Source of the DNA: JBFHRB01 sp041591915
GTDB taxonomy: Bacteria > Actinomycetota > Nitriliruptoria > Nitriliruptorales > Nitriliruptoraceae
Reading direction: 5' to 3'
Assembly (NCBI GenBank): GCA_041591915.1
Contig: JBFHRB010000022.1
Location: 1-20,854 of the forward strand
DNA: 20,854 nt
Shown: piece by piece, positions 1 through 7,589 of the stretch
Layout: the number at the start of each line of letters is the position of its first letter
Numbering within the stretch: position 1 is the first letter of the stretch
Translations under genes and position numbers: made by a program
Notes under the pieces: generated by a model
What the model was told of the DNA's origin: nothing
The model's database searches: none
The model's input: only the letters and a program-made list of their open reading frames with translations

Positions 1-65
1 CCGCCATCGTGGTGGGCGGCAACCTCTCGTTCCCCGCGGCCGTGCAACTCGGCATCGTCGGCTGA
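1..65 (+). CDS. sdhC: Succinate dehydrogenase cytochrome b subunit, C-terminal end (partial)
   Basis: Only the last 20 codons are inside the window, in the frame starting at base 3, and they end at TGA 63-65. The visible tail reads AIVVGGNLSFPAAVQLGIVG. This resembles the end of the five-helix diheme cytochrome b subunit of actinobacterial and Bacillus-type succinate dehydrogenases, which often ends in an N-[LV]-S-F-P motif. It lies 16 bp before sdhA on the same strand, as expected for an sdhCAB operon. The assignment rests mostly on position, because the haem ligands and membrane helices lie outside the window. Known role of the family: anchor FAD/Fe-S subunits to the membrane and pass electrons to the quinone. 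Confidence 0.75.
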   Translation, partial: AIVVGGNLSFPAAVQLGIVG

Positions 66-81
66 CGGACCCGGAGCAGAC

Positions 82-2145
82 ATGAGCGACGACATGCAGA
101 ACACCGAGGGCACCCCCGGCGCGGACGAGGCACCGCCGATGGCCGACGTCAGCGCAACGCCGGCGGACCCGTCGGGCGGCCCCGCACCGGAGGGCTCCAC
201 CGTCCCCGCCCCGGCAGAGCCCGCCATGGAGCTCGACTCCGCCGTGCCGCCGGGGCCGCTCGAGGACAAGTGGCAGAACCACATCAACTCCATCAAGCTC
301 GTCAACCCGGCGAACAAGCGGAAGTTCAAGATCATCGTGGTCGGCACCGGCCTCGCCGGCGGCTCGGCGGCCGCGACGCTCGGTGAGCTCGGCTACAACG
401 TCGAGGTCTTCACGTTCCACGACACGCCGCGGCGCGCCCACTCGATCGCGGCCCCGGGCGGCATCAACGCGGCCAAGAACTACCGCAACGACGGTGACTC
501 GGTCTGGCGCCTGTTCTACGACACGATCAAGGGCGGCGACTACCGCGCCCGCGAGGGCAACGTCTACCGACTGGCCCAGGTGTCGAACAACATCATCGAC
601 CAGGCGACGGCCCAGGGTGTGCCGTTCGCCCGCGAGTACGGGGGGCTGCTGGCCAACCGCTCGTTCGGTGGCGCGCAGGTCAGCCGCACGTTCTACGCGC
701 GCGGTCAGACCGGCCAGCAGCTGCTGCTGGGCGCCTACCAGGCGCTCGCGCGCCAGGTCGCCCGCGGCCAGGTGAAGCTCCACACGAAGCAGGAGATGCT
801 GGAGCTCGTCCTCCACGACGGCGCCGCCCGCGGCATCGTGACCCGGGACCTCACCACGGGCGAGGTCCGCAGCCACAGCGCCCACGCGGTCGTCCTCGCA
901 ACGGGCGGCTACAGCAACGTCTTCTTCCTCTCGACCAACGCCGTCGGCTGCAACGTGACTGCCGCGTGGCGCGCACATCGCAAGGGCGCCTACTTCGCCA
1001 ACCCCTGCTACACCCAGATCCACCCCACCGCGATCCCGGCGGCGGAGGAGTTCCAGTCCAAGCTCACGCTGATGTCGGAGTCGCTGCGCAACGACGGCCG
1101 CATCTGGGTCCCGAAGGACAAGAACGACACCCGCGCCGCCAGGGACATCCCCGAGGACGAGCGCGACTACTACCTCGAGCGTCGCTACCCGGCGTTCGGC
1201 AACCTCGTCCCTCGCGACGTCGCCTCGCGTGCTTCGAAGGAGCGGGTGGACGCGGGCTACGGCGTCGGCAAGCTCAAGAACGGTGTGTTCCTCGACTTCG
1301 CCCACGCCATCGAGCGACTCGGGCGTGACGTCATCGAGGAGCGCTACGGCAATCTCTTCGAGATGTACGAGCGCATCACGGGCGAGTCCCCGTACGAGCG
1401 CCCCATGCGGATCTACCCGGCCCCCCACTACACGATGGGCGGCCTGTGGGTGGACTACAACCTGATGACGACCATCCCCGGCTGCTACGCGATCGGCGAG
1501 GCGAACTTCTCCGACCACGGCGCCAACCGTCTGGGCGCATCGGCCCTGATGCAGGGCCTGGCCGACGGGTACTTCGTCCTGCCGAACACGATCGGCGACT
1601 ACCTCCCCGACCAGCTGGGCGACGACCCCCTGCCGACCGACCACGCCGCGTTCAAGGCGGCGGAGGCCGAGGTCAACGATCGCGTCAACCGACTCCTGTC
1701 GATCAAGGGTGACCGCTCGGTGCTGTGGTTCCACCGCGAGCTGGGCAAGATCATGATCGACAAGTGCGGCATGGCCCGCAACGCCGAGGGCCTGCGCGAG
1801 GCGATCAGCGACATCCGCGCGCTCCGCAAGGAGTACTGGGAGAACGTGCGCGTCCTGCCGGACGAGTCGCAGACGATCAACCAGGCCCTCGAACGGGCGG
1901 GGCGCGTCGCCGACTTCCTCGAGCTGGGTGAGCTCATGTGCCAGGACGCCCTCCAGCGCGAGGAGTCCTGCGGCGGGCACTTCCGCGAGGAGTACAGGAC
2001 CGAGGAGGGCGAGGCGCTGCGCCGCGACGACCTCTTCGCCTACGTCTCCGCCTGGGAATGGGGCGGAGAAGACGAAGCCGCGCTCCTTCACAAGGAGTGG
2101 CTCGACTTCGAGAACGTCAAGCTCACGACCCGGAGCTACAAGTAG
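82..2145 (+). CDS. sdhA: Succinate dehydrogenase flavoprotein subunit with long N-terminal extension
   Basis: This is the catalytic subunit of complex II, oxidising succinate to fumarate and passing electrons to SdhB. The FAD-binding GTGLAGG lies at residues 88-94. The motif RRAHSIAAPGG places the histidine for covalent FAD at residue 120. Active-site segments are HPTAIP (314-319), PRDVASR (377-383), HYTMGG (449-454) and ANRLGAS (481-487). This is the actinobacterial Sdh1-like type rather than the enterobacterial one. Start ATG 82 has GGAG at 73-76, five bases away. The protein has 687 residues, and about the first 75 are a Pro/Ala/Glu-rich extension without hydrophobic segments. Family homology begins near KFKIIVVG (81-88). 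An alternative start is ATG 226 (Met49), which would remove most of the extension. The gene is followed directly by sdhB with no gap. Confidence 0.96.
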   Translation: MSDDMQNTEGTPGADEAPPMADVSATPADPSGGPAPEGSTVPAPAEPAMELDSAVPPGPLEDKWQNHINSIKLVNPANKRKFKIIVVGTGLAGGSAAATLGELGYNVEVFTFHDTPRRAHSIAAPGGINAAKNYRNDGDSVWRLFYDTIKGGDYRAREGNVYRLAQVSNNIIDQATAQGVPFAREYGGLLANRSFGGAQVSRTFYARGQTGQQLLLGAYQALARQVARGQVKLHTKQEMLELVLHDGAARGIVTRDLTTGEVRSHSAHAVVLATGGYSNVFFLSTNAVGCNVTAAWRAHRKGAYFANPCYTQIHPTAIPAAEEFQSKLTLMSESLRNDGRIWVPKDKNDTRAARDIPEDERDYYLERRYPAFGNLVPRDVASRASKERVDAGYGVGKLKNGVFLDFAHAIERLGRDVIEERYGNLFEMYERITGESPYERPMRIYPAPHYTMGGLWVDYNLMTTIPGCYAIGEANFSDHGANRLGASALMQGLADGYFVLPNTIGDYLPDQLGDDPLPTDHAAFKAAEAEVNDRVNRLLSIKGDRSVLWFHRELGKIMIDKCGMARNAEGLREAISDIRALRKEYWENVRVLPDESQTINQALERAGRVADFLELGELMCQDALQREESCGGHFREEYRTEEGEALRRDDLFAYVSAWEWGGEDEAALLHKEWLDFENVKLTTRSYK

Positions 2146-2895
2146 ATGGATCTCGTCCTCCACGTCTGGCGTCAGGAAGGCCCCGAATCCGAGGGTCGGT
2201 TCGAGACGTACCCCGCCAAGGGCATCTCCGAGGAGATGTCGTTCCTCGAGATGCTCGACCTCGTCAACGAGCGCCTGCTCAACGACGGCAAGGAGCCGAT
2301 CGCCTTCGACTCCGACTGTCGTGAGGGGATCTGCGGCACCTGCGGGCTGATGATCAACGGCACGCCCCACGGGCCACAACGGATGACCGCCACGTGCCAG
2401 CTGCACATGCGCCAGTTCAGCCACGGCGACCACGTCTACATCGAGCCCTGGCGGGCCGCGGCCTTCCCGATCCAGAAGGACCTCATCGTCGACCGGACCG
2501 CCTTCGACGAGATCGTCGAGGCCGGCGGCTACATCACCGTCGACACGGGCTCGGCCCCCGACGCGAACCTCATCCCGGTCCCCAAGGAGATCTCCGACCG
2601 CGCGATGGACGCGGCAGCATGCATCGGGTGCGGCGCCTGCGTCGCGGCCTGCCCGAACGGGGCGGCGCAACTCTTCACCTCCGCCAAGGTCGAGCACCTC
2701 AACATGCTCCCCCAGGGCCAGCCGGAGAAGGAGGAGCGCACCGTCAACATGGTGGACACCATGGAGGAGTACTTCGGCTCCTGCACGAACCACCGCGAGT
2801 GCGAGGCCGCCTGCCCCAAGGGCATCTCGGTCGACTTCATCGCGATGATGAACCGCGACTACCTGAAGGCGAAGCTCTCGAGCCGCAAGGCCTGA
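2146..2895 (+). CDS. sdhB: Succinate dehydrogenase iron-sulfur subunit
   Basis: SdhB carries electrons from the FAD of SdhA to the quinone site through three Fe-S clusters. All the expected cysteines are visible. C58, C63, C66 and C84 form the plant-ferredoxin-type [2Fe-2S] site (CREGICGTC...C). C159, C162, C165 and C169 (CIGCGACVAACP), with C213, C219 and C223 (CTNHRECEAACP), form the [4Fe-4S] and [3Fe-4S] sites. At 249 residues it is the usual size. ATG 2146 follows the TAG of sdhA (2143-2145) with no intervening base, and a GGAG lies at 2132-2135 inside sdhA, so the two are probably translated in fixed ratio from one mRNA. A strong hairpin follows the stop codon. Confidence 0.96.
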   Translation: MDLVLHVWRQEGPESEGRFETYPAKGISEEMSFLEMLDLVNERLLNDGKEPIAFDSDCREGICGTCGLMINGTPHGPQRMTATCQLHMRQFSHGDHVYIEPWRAAAFPIQKDLIVDRTAFDEIVEAGGYITVDTGSAPDANLIPVPKEISDRAMDAAACIGCGACVAACPNGAAQLFTSAKVEHLNMLPQGQPEKEERTVNMVDTMEEYFGSCTNHRECEAACPKGISVDFIAMMNRDYLKAKLSSRKA

Positions 2896-2911
2896 GCCCG
2901 CGCCAGACGTC

Positions 2912-2939
2912 TCGAGGGCGGCCCACGGGCCGCCCTCGA
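2912..2939. terminator. Bidirectional hairpin terminator between sdhB and the SRPBCC gene
   Basis: A perfect 13-bp inverted repeat (2912-2924 with 2927-2939; arm TCGAGGGCGGCCC) lies 17 bp after the sdhB stop and 18 bp before the stop of the convergent gene. There is no U-tract on either side. It therefore fits the GC-rich, U-poor terminators common in actinobacteria rather than a classical one. Confidence 0.7.
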
Positions 2940-2956
2940 TCGTTGCCTGACGGGCC

Positions 2957-3421
2957 TCAGCCTGCCGACGCCCGCCGCAGCGCCTCGGCCTCGATGTCGT
3001 CGAGGTCGGCCTCGAGGGCCTTGCGGGTCGCGCCCTCGAAGAGCTTCCCGAGCGTGGTGGCCATGACCTTGCCGACGAGGCCGCTCGGCTCGGCCGCGAA
3101 GGTCATCGTGAGGTCGGTCTTCTCTCCGTGTGGCACGACGGCGAGGACCGTGCGGTAGTGCGCGCCGTGGTTGTCGGCCTCGACCGTGTACGAGCGCCCC
3201 GGATCGAGGGCCGTGATCTCCAGCTCCTCGGTGGCCTCGCGCCCGAGCATCACGCGGGTCTCCCGCCAGCGGGTCCCGACCCCCACCTCGCCCCCGCCGT
3301 CGAGTCGTTCGACGGCGCTGATCCCACGGGTGTAGTCCGGCGACGCATCCAGATCGGCGATGACGTCCCAGACGACGGCCGGTGGTGCGGCGATGGTCTT
3401 GATCAGCTCGATCTCTGCCAC
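2957..3421 (-). CDS. SRPBCC-fold (START/polyketide-cyclase-like) protein
   Basis: This is a 154-residue protein of the SRPBCC superfamily, small helix-grip proteins that bind hydrophobic ligands; its ligand is unknown. The N-terminus (MAEIELIKTIAAPPAVVWDV) shows the typical pattern: a first beta strand, then 'I.APP..VWDVIADLDASPDY', then a long C-terminal amphipathic helix (about 125-152). It starts at GTG 3421, with a very good ribosome site (GAGGAGG on the minus strand, plus positions 3427-3433) five bases upstream. It is divergent from gdh across an 89-bp gap. On the minus strand TACGTT at 3464-3459 is a possible -10 box. No signal peptide or membrane segment is seen. Confidence 0.85.
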   Translation of the reverse strand: MAEIELIKTIAAPPAVVWDVIADLDASPDYTRGISAVERLDGGGEVGVGTRWRETRVMLGREATEELEITALDPGRSYTVEADNHGAHYRTVLAVVPHGEKTDLTMTFAAEPSGLVGKVMATTLGKLFEGATRKALEADLDDIEAEALRRASAG

Positions 3422-3510
3422 GGCGGCCTCCTCGACCGGTCCTCAGGTCTCGGCCACGAACGTACCCACGAGACGCGACACGCGGAAGCGGGCGCACCGG
3501 CGACGGTGAA

Positions 3511-4800
3511 GTGGCAGAGTTGACGGCACCGACGACGAGGGGCAGCCGGGTGGAGCTTCGCGAGGACCTCACACCGTTCGAGTCCGTCAACTACTTCTTC
3601 GACCGCGCGACGAAGGTGACCGAGGTCAGCGACGCCGCGCACGCGGTCCTCAGCGGCACCTACCGCGAACTCCGCGTCCAGGTGCCCGTCCGGCGCGACA
3701 GCGGCGAGCTCCAGGTCTTCATCGGCTACCGGATCCAGCACAACGGCGCCCGGGGTCCGTACAAGGGCGGGATCCGCTACCACCCGCTCGCCGACCTCGA
3801 GGAGGTCCGCGCGCTCGCCTCGCTGATGACGTGGAAGACCGCGCTGGTCGACCTGCCCTATGGCGGGGCGAAGGGCGGCGTCCAGGTCGACGTGCGGGAC
3901 TTCTCCGAGCGCGAGAAGCAGCAGCTCACCCGCCGCTACGCAGGACAGATCAGCCACATCATCGGCGCCACACGTGACATCCCCGCCCCCGACATGAACA
4001 CCAACGCCCAGACGATGGCGTGGATCATGGACGAGTACGGGCGCAAGTACGGCCACACGCCCCAGATCGTGACCGGCAAGCCCATCGCCCTCGGCGGCTC
4101 CTACGGGCGCGAGGCGGCGACCGGCCGCGGCTGCGTGATCGTGATGGAGGAGGCCTGCAAGGACCGCGGCCTCTCCCCCGACGGGCTCAGCGTCGTGATC
4201 CAGGGCTTCGGCAACGTCGGATCCTGGGCCGCACGCATCGCCCACGACCAGGGCTTCAGGATCATCGCCACGTCCGACATCAAGGGCGGGATCCACGCCC
4301 CCAACGGCCTCGACATCCCCAAGCTCGTCGAGCACGTCGCCCAGACGGGCTCGGTCGTCGACTTCCCCGGGTCGTCGCCGATCAGCAACGACGACCTCAT
4401 GACGCTCAAGTGCGACGTGCTGATGCCTGCCGCGCTCGGTGAGGTCATCACCCACCGCAACGTCGACGACGTCGACACACAGATCATCATCGAGGCCGCC
4501 AACCACCCGGTCACGCCGGTCGCGGACGCGACCCTGGCCGATCGAGGCGTCCTGGTCGTCCCCGACATCCTCGCCAACGCGGGCGGGGTCATCGTCAGCT
4601 ACTTCGAGTGGGTGCAGAACATCCAGGAGTTCCGCTGGGAGGAGTCCGAGGTCAACGACCGGCTCTCGACCAAGCTGCGCCGTGCGTACGGGCAGGTGAA
4701 GGACTTCCGCGATGCCAAGGGCACGAGCATGCGCGAGGCTGCCTTCGCGCTGGCGGTCGAGCGGGTCATCGAGGCGGCCACCCTGCGCGGCTACCTGTAG
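3511..4800 (+). CDS. gdhA: Glu/Leu/Phe/Val dehydrogenase, hexameric NAD(P)-dependent glutamate dehydrogenase
   Basis: This enzyme reversibly converts glutamate to 2-oxoglutarate and ammonia, joining nitrogen metabolism to the TCA cycle. The substrate domain carries GPYKGGIRYHP (K85), MTWKTAL (K109) and LPYGGAKGG, whose K121 is the catalytic lysine. PAPDMNTN carries catalytic D161. The coenzyme domain has GFGNVG (232-237) and an acidic residue at the end of the next strand (TSDIKGG, D254), which suggests but does not prove NAD over NADP. The length of 429 residues is typical of the hexameric small class. The start is GTG 3511. No strong Shine-Dalgarno precedes it, so an internal GTG could be considered, but the N-terminal region matches the family from about residue 16. 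Leucine or phenylalanine dehydrogenase is less likely because these are shorter. Confidence 0.93.
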   Translation: MAELTAPTTRGSRVELREDLTPFESVNYFFDRATKVTEVSDAAHAVLSGTYRELRVQVPVRRDSGELQVFIGYRIQHNGARGPYKGGIRYHPLADLEEVRALASLMTWKTALVDLPYGGAKGGVQVDVRDFSEREKQQLTRRYAGQISHIIGATRDIPAPDMNTNAQTMAWIMDEYGRKYGHTPQIVTGKPIALGGSYGREAATGRGCVIVMEEACKDRGLSPDGLSVVIQGFGNVGSWAARIAHDQGFRIIATSDIKGGIHAPNGLDIPKLVEHVAQTGSVVDFPGSSPISNDDLMTLKCDVLMPAALGEVITHRNVDDVDTQIIIEAANHPVTPVADATLADRGVLVVPDILANAGGVIVSYFEWVQNIQEFRWEESEVNDRLSTKLRRAYGQVKDFRDAKGTSMREAAFALAVERVIEAATLRGYL

Positions 4801-4838
4801 GAGCCGCGCACCGACCCGACGAGGCAGTGAGGACGACG

Positions 4839-5276
4839 ATGGCGGACGGCACGACCAAGGCCACCACTGAGGTGCTCGACGAGGCGACCTGCCTCGACCT
4901 CCTCGCGAGCGAGCCGGTCGGGCGGCTCGCGTTCACGTACCAGGGCGACCCCGCGATCCTGCCGGTGAACTTCGTCGTCGTCGACGGCGACGTCGCCTTC
5001 CGGACCGCTCGGGGGAGCAAGCTCGAGGCGGCACAGACCTCGCCCGAGAAGGTCGTCGCGTTCGAGGTGGACCGCTACGACCGCGACGACCACTCGGGCT
5101 GGAGCGTCGTGGTCAAGGGCACGCTGAGCGTCGTCCTCGACGAGGTCCAGCGTGACCGCCTCGACAACGACACCAACCTCCTGCCCTGGACCGACACCCG
5201 GGCCCGCGCGACCTGGGTCCGCCTCACGCCCCGGGAGATCACCGGTCGCCGCATCGTCGTCGTCCCCGCGGACTGA
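4839..5276 (+). CDS. Pyridoxamine 5'-phosphate oxidase-like flavin protein (NimA-like)
   Basis: This 145-residue split-barrel flavin-binding protein belongs to the group annotated as pyridoxamine 5'-phosphate oxidase family or nitroimidazole-resistance-like. Diagnostic stretches are the N-terminal 'CLDLLASEPVGRLAFTYQGDPAILPVNFVVVDGDVAFRT' pattern, given here only as a pattern, then GSKLEAA, VVAFEVD, GWSVVVKG and the C-terminal ITGRRI. Family members bind FMN, F420 or haem, and the substrate cannot be told from sequence. The reading frame is open upstream into gdh, but ATG 4839 has GAGGA at 4829-4833, five bases away. GTG 4827 is the alternative. It lies 38 bp downstream of gdh on the same strand and may share its mRNA. 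Confidence 0.85.
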   Translation: MADGTTKATTEVLDEATCLDLLASEPVGRLAFTYQGDPAILPVNFVVVDGDVAFRTARGSKLEAAQTSPEKVVAFEVDRYDRDDHSGWSVVVKGTLSVVLDEVQRDRLDNDTNLLPWTDTRARATWVRLTPREITGRRIVVVPAD

Positions 5277-5280
5277 CCAG

Positions 5281-5322
5281 CCCCCGAGCGCGGGGGTCAG
5301 GCCGCGGCGGCGGCGTCGCGGC
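5281..5322. terminator. Pair of short GC hairpins between convergent flavin-protein gene and trpS
   Basis: Two small inverted repeats fill the 48-bp gap between convergent genes. CCCCCG/CGGGGG at 5281-5286 and 5291-5296 has a 4-nt loop. GCCGCG/CGCGGC lies at 5301-5306 and 5317-5322. There is no U-tract. The position between two stops suggests a bidirectional terminator. Confidence 0.45.
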
Positions 5323-5324
5323 CA

Positions 5325-6329
5325 TCAGGCCTTGATCCCGAGGAAGCCCATCGCTTCCTTCGCACGGTCCAGCGTGTCCGAGGCCACCTCGCGAGCGCGC
5401 TCGGCACCGGCGGCCAACTGACCCATGACCTCGCCCGGATCGTCCTTGAGCTCGCGGAAACGCTCCTGCACCGGCCGGAGGTACTCGACGACCGCATCGG
5501 CGACCGCGACCTTCAGGTCGCCGTAGCCGCGCGCATCGGCGAAGTGGGCCTGCGCGTCGGCGATCGTTCCGCCCTGGACGGCACACCACAGGTCGAGCAG
5601 GTTGCTGACCCCGGCCTTCGCCTCTCGGTCGTAGGTGATGGCGGGCGGGTCGTCCGAGTCGGTCACGGCCGATCGGATCTTCTTCGCGATCCTCTTGGGG
5701 TCCTCCATCAAGAGGACCGTGCCCTTGGGCGAGTCCGCCGACTTCGACATCTTGTTGGTGGGCTCCTGCAGGTCCATCACCCGGGCGCCCGCCTTGGGAA
5801 GGGTCGCCCTCGGGAGGTTGAAGACCTCGCCGTAGCGGTGGTTGAAGCGCTGGGCGATGTCCCGGGTGAGCTCGATGTGCTGGCGCTGGTCCTCACCCAC
5901 CGGGACCTCGTCCGCCTGGTACAGCAGGATGTCGGCCGCCTGCAGGACCGGGTAGTCGAAGAGGCCGACGCTCACCGATTCGCCCTGCTTCTGCGACTTC
6001 TCCTTCCACTGCACCATCCGCCCGAGCTCGCCCATGGTGGCGACGCAGTTGAGGAGCCACTGCAGCTCGGCGTGCTCGTGGAGGTGCGACTGCACGAAGA
6101 CGGTGGACCGCGCGGGGTCGAGCCCCGCGGCGAACAGGGTCGTCGCGAGGTCGAGCGTGCGGTCGCGCAGCTGCTGCGGCTCGTGCGGCACGGTCACCGC
6201 GTGCAGGTCGACGATGCAGAAGTATCCGTCGACCCGGTCCTGCTCCTCGGCCCACCGTCGGATCGCGCCGAGGTAGTTGCCGAGGTGGACGTCACCCGAC
6301 GGCTGGATGCCGCTCAGGACGCGAGCCAT
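5325..6329 (-). CDS. trpS: Tryptophanyl-tRNA synthetase
   Basis: This class Ic aminoacyl-tRNA synthetase charges tRNA-Trp in the cytoplasm. The HIGH-equivalent motif is HLGN (15-18), within SGIQPSGDVHLGNYLGA. KMSKS is exact at 193-197. Other family features are VFVQSHLHEH and the DILLYQADEVPVGEDQ segment. The length of 334 residues is standard. The reading frame stays open 39 codons further upstream, but ATG 6329 begins exactly where the family does (MARVLSGIQPSG) and has GGAG on the minus strand (plus 6336-6339) six bases away. It is downstream of mdh on the same strand but separated by a 12-bp hairpin, so it probably has its own transcript. Confidence 0.95.
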   Translation of the reverse strand: MARVLSGIQPSGDVHLGNYLGAIRRWAEEQDRVDGYFCIVDLHAVTVPHEPQQLRDRTLDLATTLFAAGLDPARSTVFVQSHLHEHAELQWLLNCVATMGELGRMVQWKEKSQKQGESVSVGLFDYPVLQAADILLYQADEVPVGEDQRQHIELTRDIAQRFNHRYGEVFNLPRATLPKAGARVMDLQEPTNKMSKSADSPKGTVLLMEDPKRIAKKIRSAVTDSDDPPAITYDREAKAGVSNLLDLWCAVQGGTIADAQAHFADARGYGDLKVAVADAVVEYLRPVQERFRELKDDPGEVMGQLAAGAERAREVASDTLDRAKEAMGFLGIKA

Positions 6330-6357
6330 GCGACGCTCCGAACGTGGGTGGGTGCGG

Positions 6358-6385
6358 GCGAGCCGCGCCACGCGGCGCGGCTCGC
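6358..6385 (-). terminator. Hairpin terminator after mdh
   Basis: This is a perfect 12-bp inverted repeat with a 4-nt loop (GCGAGCCGCGCC at 6358-6369, ACGC loop, partner 6374-6385), starting 15 bp past the mdh stop on the minus strand. No U-tract follows. It lies upstream of trpS and probably ends the mdh transcript. Confidence 0.6.
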
Positions 6386-6399
6386 AGGACGATCGCCCC

Positions 6400-7395
6400 T
6401 CAGCCGAGCAGGTCGGACACGACCTCGCGCTCGCTCTCGAGCTCATCGGTCGAGACCTTGATCCTGCTCCTGGCGTAGTCGCTCAGCTCGAGGCCCTGGA
6501 CGATCTCGTAGCCGCCCCTGCCGTCGGTGCGGACCGGGAAGGACGAGATGATGCCCTCGGGGACGCCGTACGAGCCGTCGCTGGGGACGGCCATGGAGAC
6601 CCAGTCGCCGTCGGCGGTCGCGAGGCCGCCGCGCCAGTTGCGGACGTGGTCGATGAGCGCGTTGCCAGCAGACGCAGCCGAGGAGAGGCCCCGCGCGTCG
6701 ATGATGGCCTTGCCACGCTGCTGGACCGTGGTCAGGAACTCGGTCTCGAGCCACTCGCGGTCGGTGATGACGTCCAGCAGCGGCTTGCCACTGATCTTCG
6801 CGTGCTCGAAGTTCGGGAACATCGTCGGCGAGTGGTTGCCCCAGATGGCGAGGTTGGTGACCTCGCTGACGGGGACACCGGCCTTCGCCGCGAGCTGCGA
6901 CTTGGCACGGTTCTCGTCGAGGCGCGTCATCGCCGTGAAGCGCTCGTCGGGGATGCCCTCCGCGTTCTTCATGGCGATCAGCGCGTTGGTGTTGGCCGGG
7001 TTGCCGACCACGGCCACGATGGCGTCGCGCGCGGCCACCTCACCGATGGCCGAGCCCTGGCCGGTGAAGATCCTGCCGTTGTCCTTGAGGAGGTCGGCGC
7101 GCTCCTGGCCCGGGCCGCGCGGCTTCGCGCCGACGAGGAGGACGACGTTGGCGTCACGGAAGCCGTCGGTCGGGTTGTCGGCGGTCTCGATGCCCGCGAG
7201 CAGCGGGAAGGCGCAGTCCTCGAGCTCCATCACGACCCCGCCGAGGGCGTCCATCGCCGGAGGGATCTCGACGAGCTGCAGGATCACCGGCGTGTCCGGC
7301 CCGAGCAGCTGGCCCGAGGCGATGCGCGGCAGCAGGGCGTACCCGATCTGGCCAGCGGCGCCGGTGACGGCGACGCGAACGGCGTCGTTCGACAT
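6400..7395 (-). CDS. mdh: Malate dehydrogenase (NAD-dependent, LDH/MDH type 2)
   Basis: Mdh oxidises malate to oxaloacetate in the TCA cycle, the step after fumarate hydratase, so it is functionally linked to the sdh operon at the start of the window. The NAD site is GAAGQIG (12-18). The active site has R93 and R99 (KPRGPGQER), the D160/R163 pair (LDENR) and the proton acceptor H188 (GNHSPTMFP). VGNPANTNA (130-138) is also diagnostic. The protein has 331 residues, as usual for the cytosolic-MDH-like group found in actinobacteria. ATG 7395 has GAGGAG on the minus strand (plus 7403-7408), seven bases away. The longer open frame upstream adds 50 Arg-rich residues without family similarity and was not used. 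Confidence 0.95.
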   Translation of the reverse strand: MSNDAVRVAVTGAAGQIGYALLPRIASGQLLGPDTPVILQLVEIPPAMDALGGVVMELEDCAFPLLAGIETADNPTDGFRDANVVLLVGAKPRGPGQERADLLKDNGRIFTGQGSAIGEVAARDAIVAVVGNPANTNALIAMKNAEGIPDERFTAMTRLDENRAKSQLAAKAGVPVSEVTNLAIWGNHSPTMFPNFEHAKISGKPLLDVITDREWLETEFLTTVQQRGKAIIDARGLSSAASAGNALIDHVRNWRGGLATADGDWVSMAVPSDGSYGVPEGIISSFPVRTDGRGGYEIVQGLELSDYARSRIKVSTDELESEREVVSDLLG

Positions 7396-7489
7396 GCGGA
7401 TGCTCCTCGTGTCTGACGTGAGGTCGTGGGAGTGGTGGGGGTCGGCCGCAGCACGAGAGTCCTGGCGGGAACGGGCGCCGCGGATGATC

Positions 7490-7509
7490 GCGCCGCAGCC
7501 TAGTAGCCT
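7490..7509. promoter_or_regulatory. Possible divergent -10 boxes for mdh (minus) and the methyltransferase (plus)
   Basis: The 194-bp gap between mdh and the methyltransferase contains TAGGCT on the minus strand (7502-7497) and TAGCCT on the plus strand (7504-7509). Both fit the actinobacterial TANNNT -10 pattern, and neither has a convincing -35. The 14-mer at 7490-7503 recurs exactly upstream of folD (9139-9152). Predicted leaders are about 95 nt for mdh and about 75 nt for the methyltransferase. Confidence 0.3.
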
Positions 7510-7589
7510 CGGTCGTCCCCGGATCGGGCCGTGCGGGGCCGGCACGGGCCCCCTTCCAGACGCTCAGCCACACCGTCAGGAGGCTCCCG

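Noticed and set aside
3403..4506. Long minus-strand open frame (367 codons) opposite gdh
   Set aside because: It runs antisense through a clear glutamate dehydrogenase. Its sequence is Asp/Val/Gly-Arg repetitive, as expected from the reversed third-position GC bias, and shows no known motif.
4608..4838. Longer N-terminus for the flavin protein reaching back into gdh
   Set aside because: The extra 77 codons overlap gdh and have no family similarity. ATG 4839 has its own ribosome site.
5544..6461. Plus-strand open frame (305 codons) opposite trpS
   Set aside because: It is a shadow of trpS. Its composition is low in complexity (Arg, Val, His, Leu), with no ribosome site or motif.
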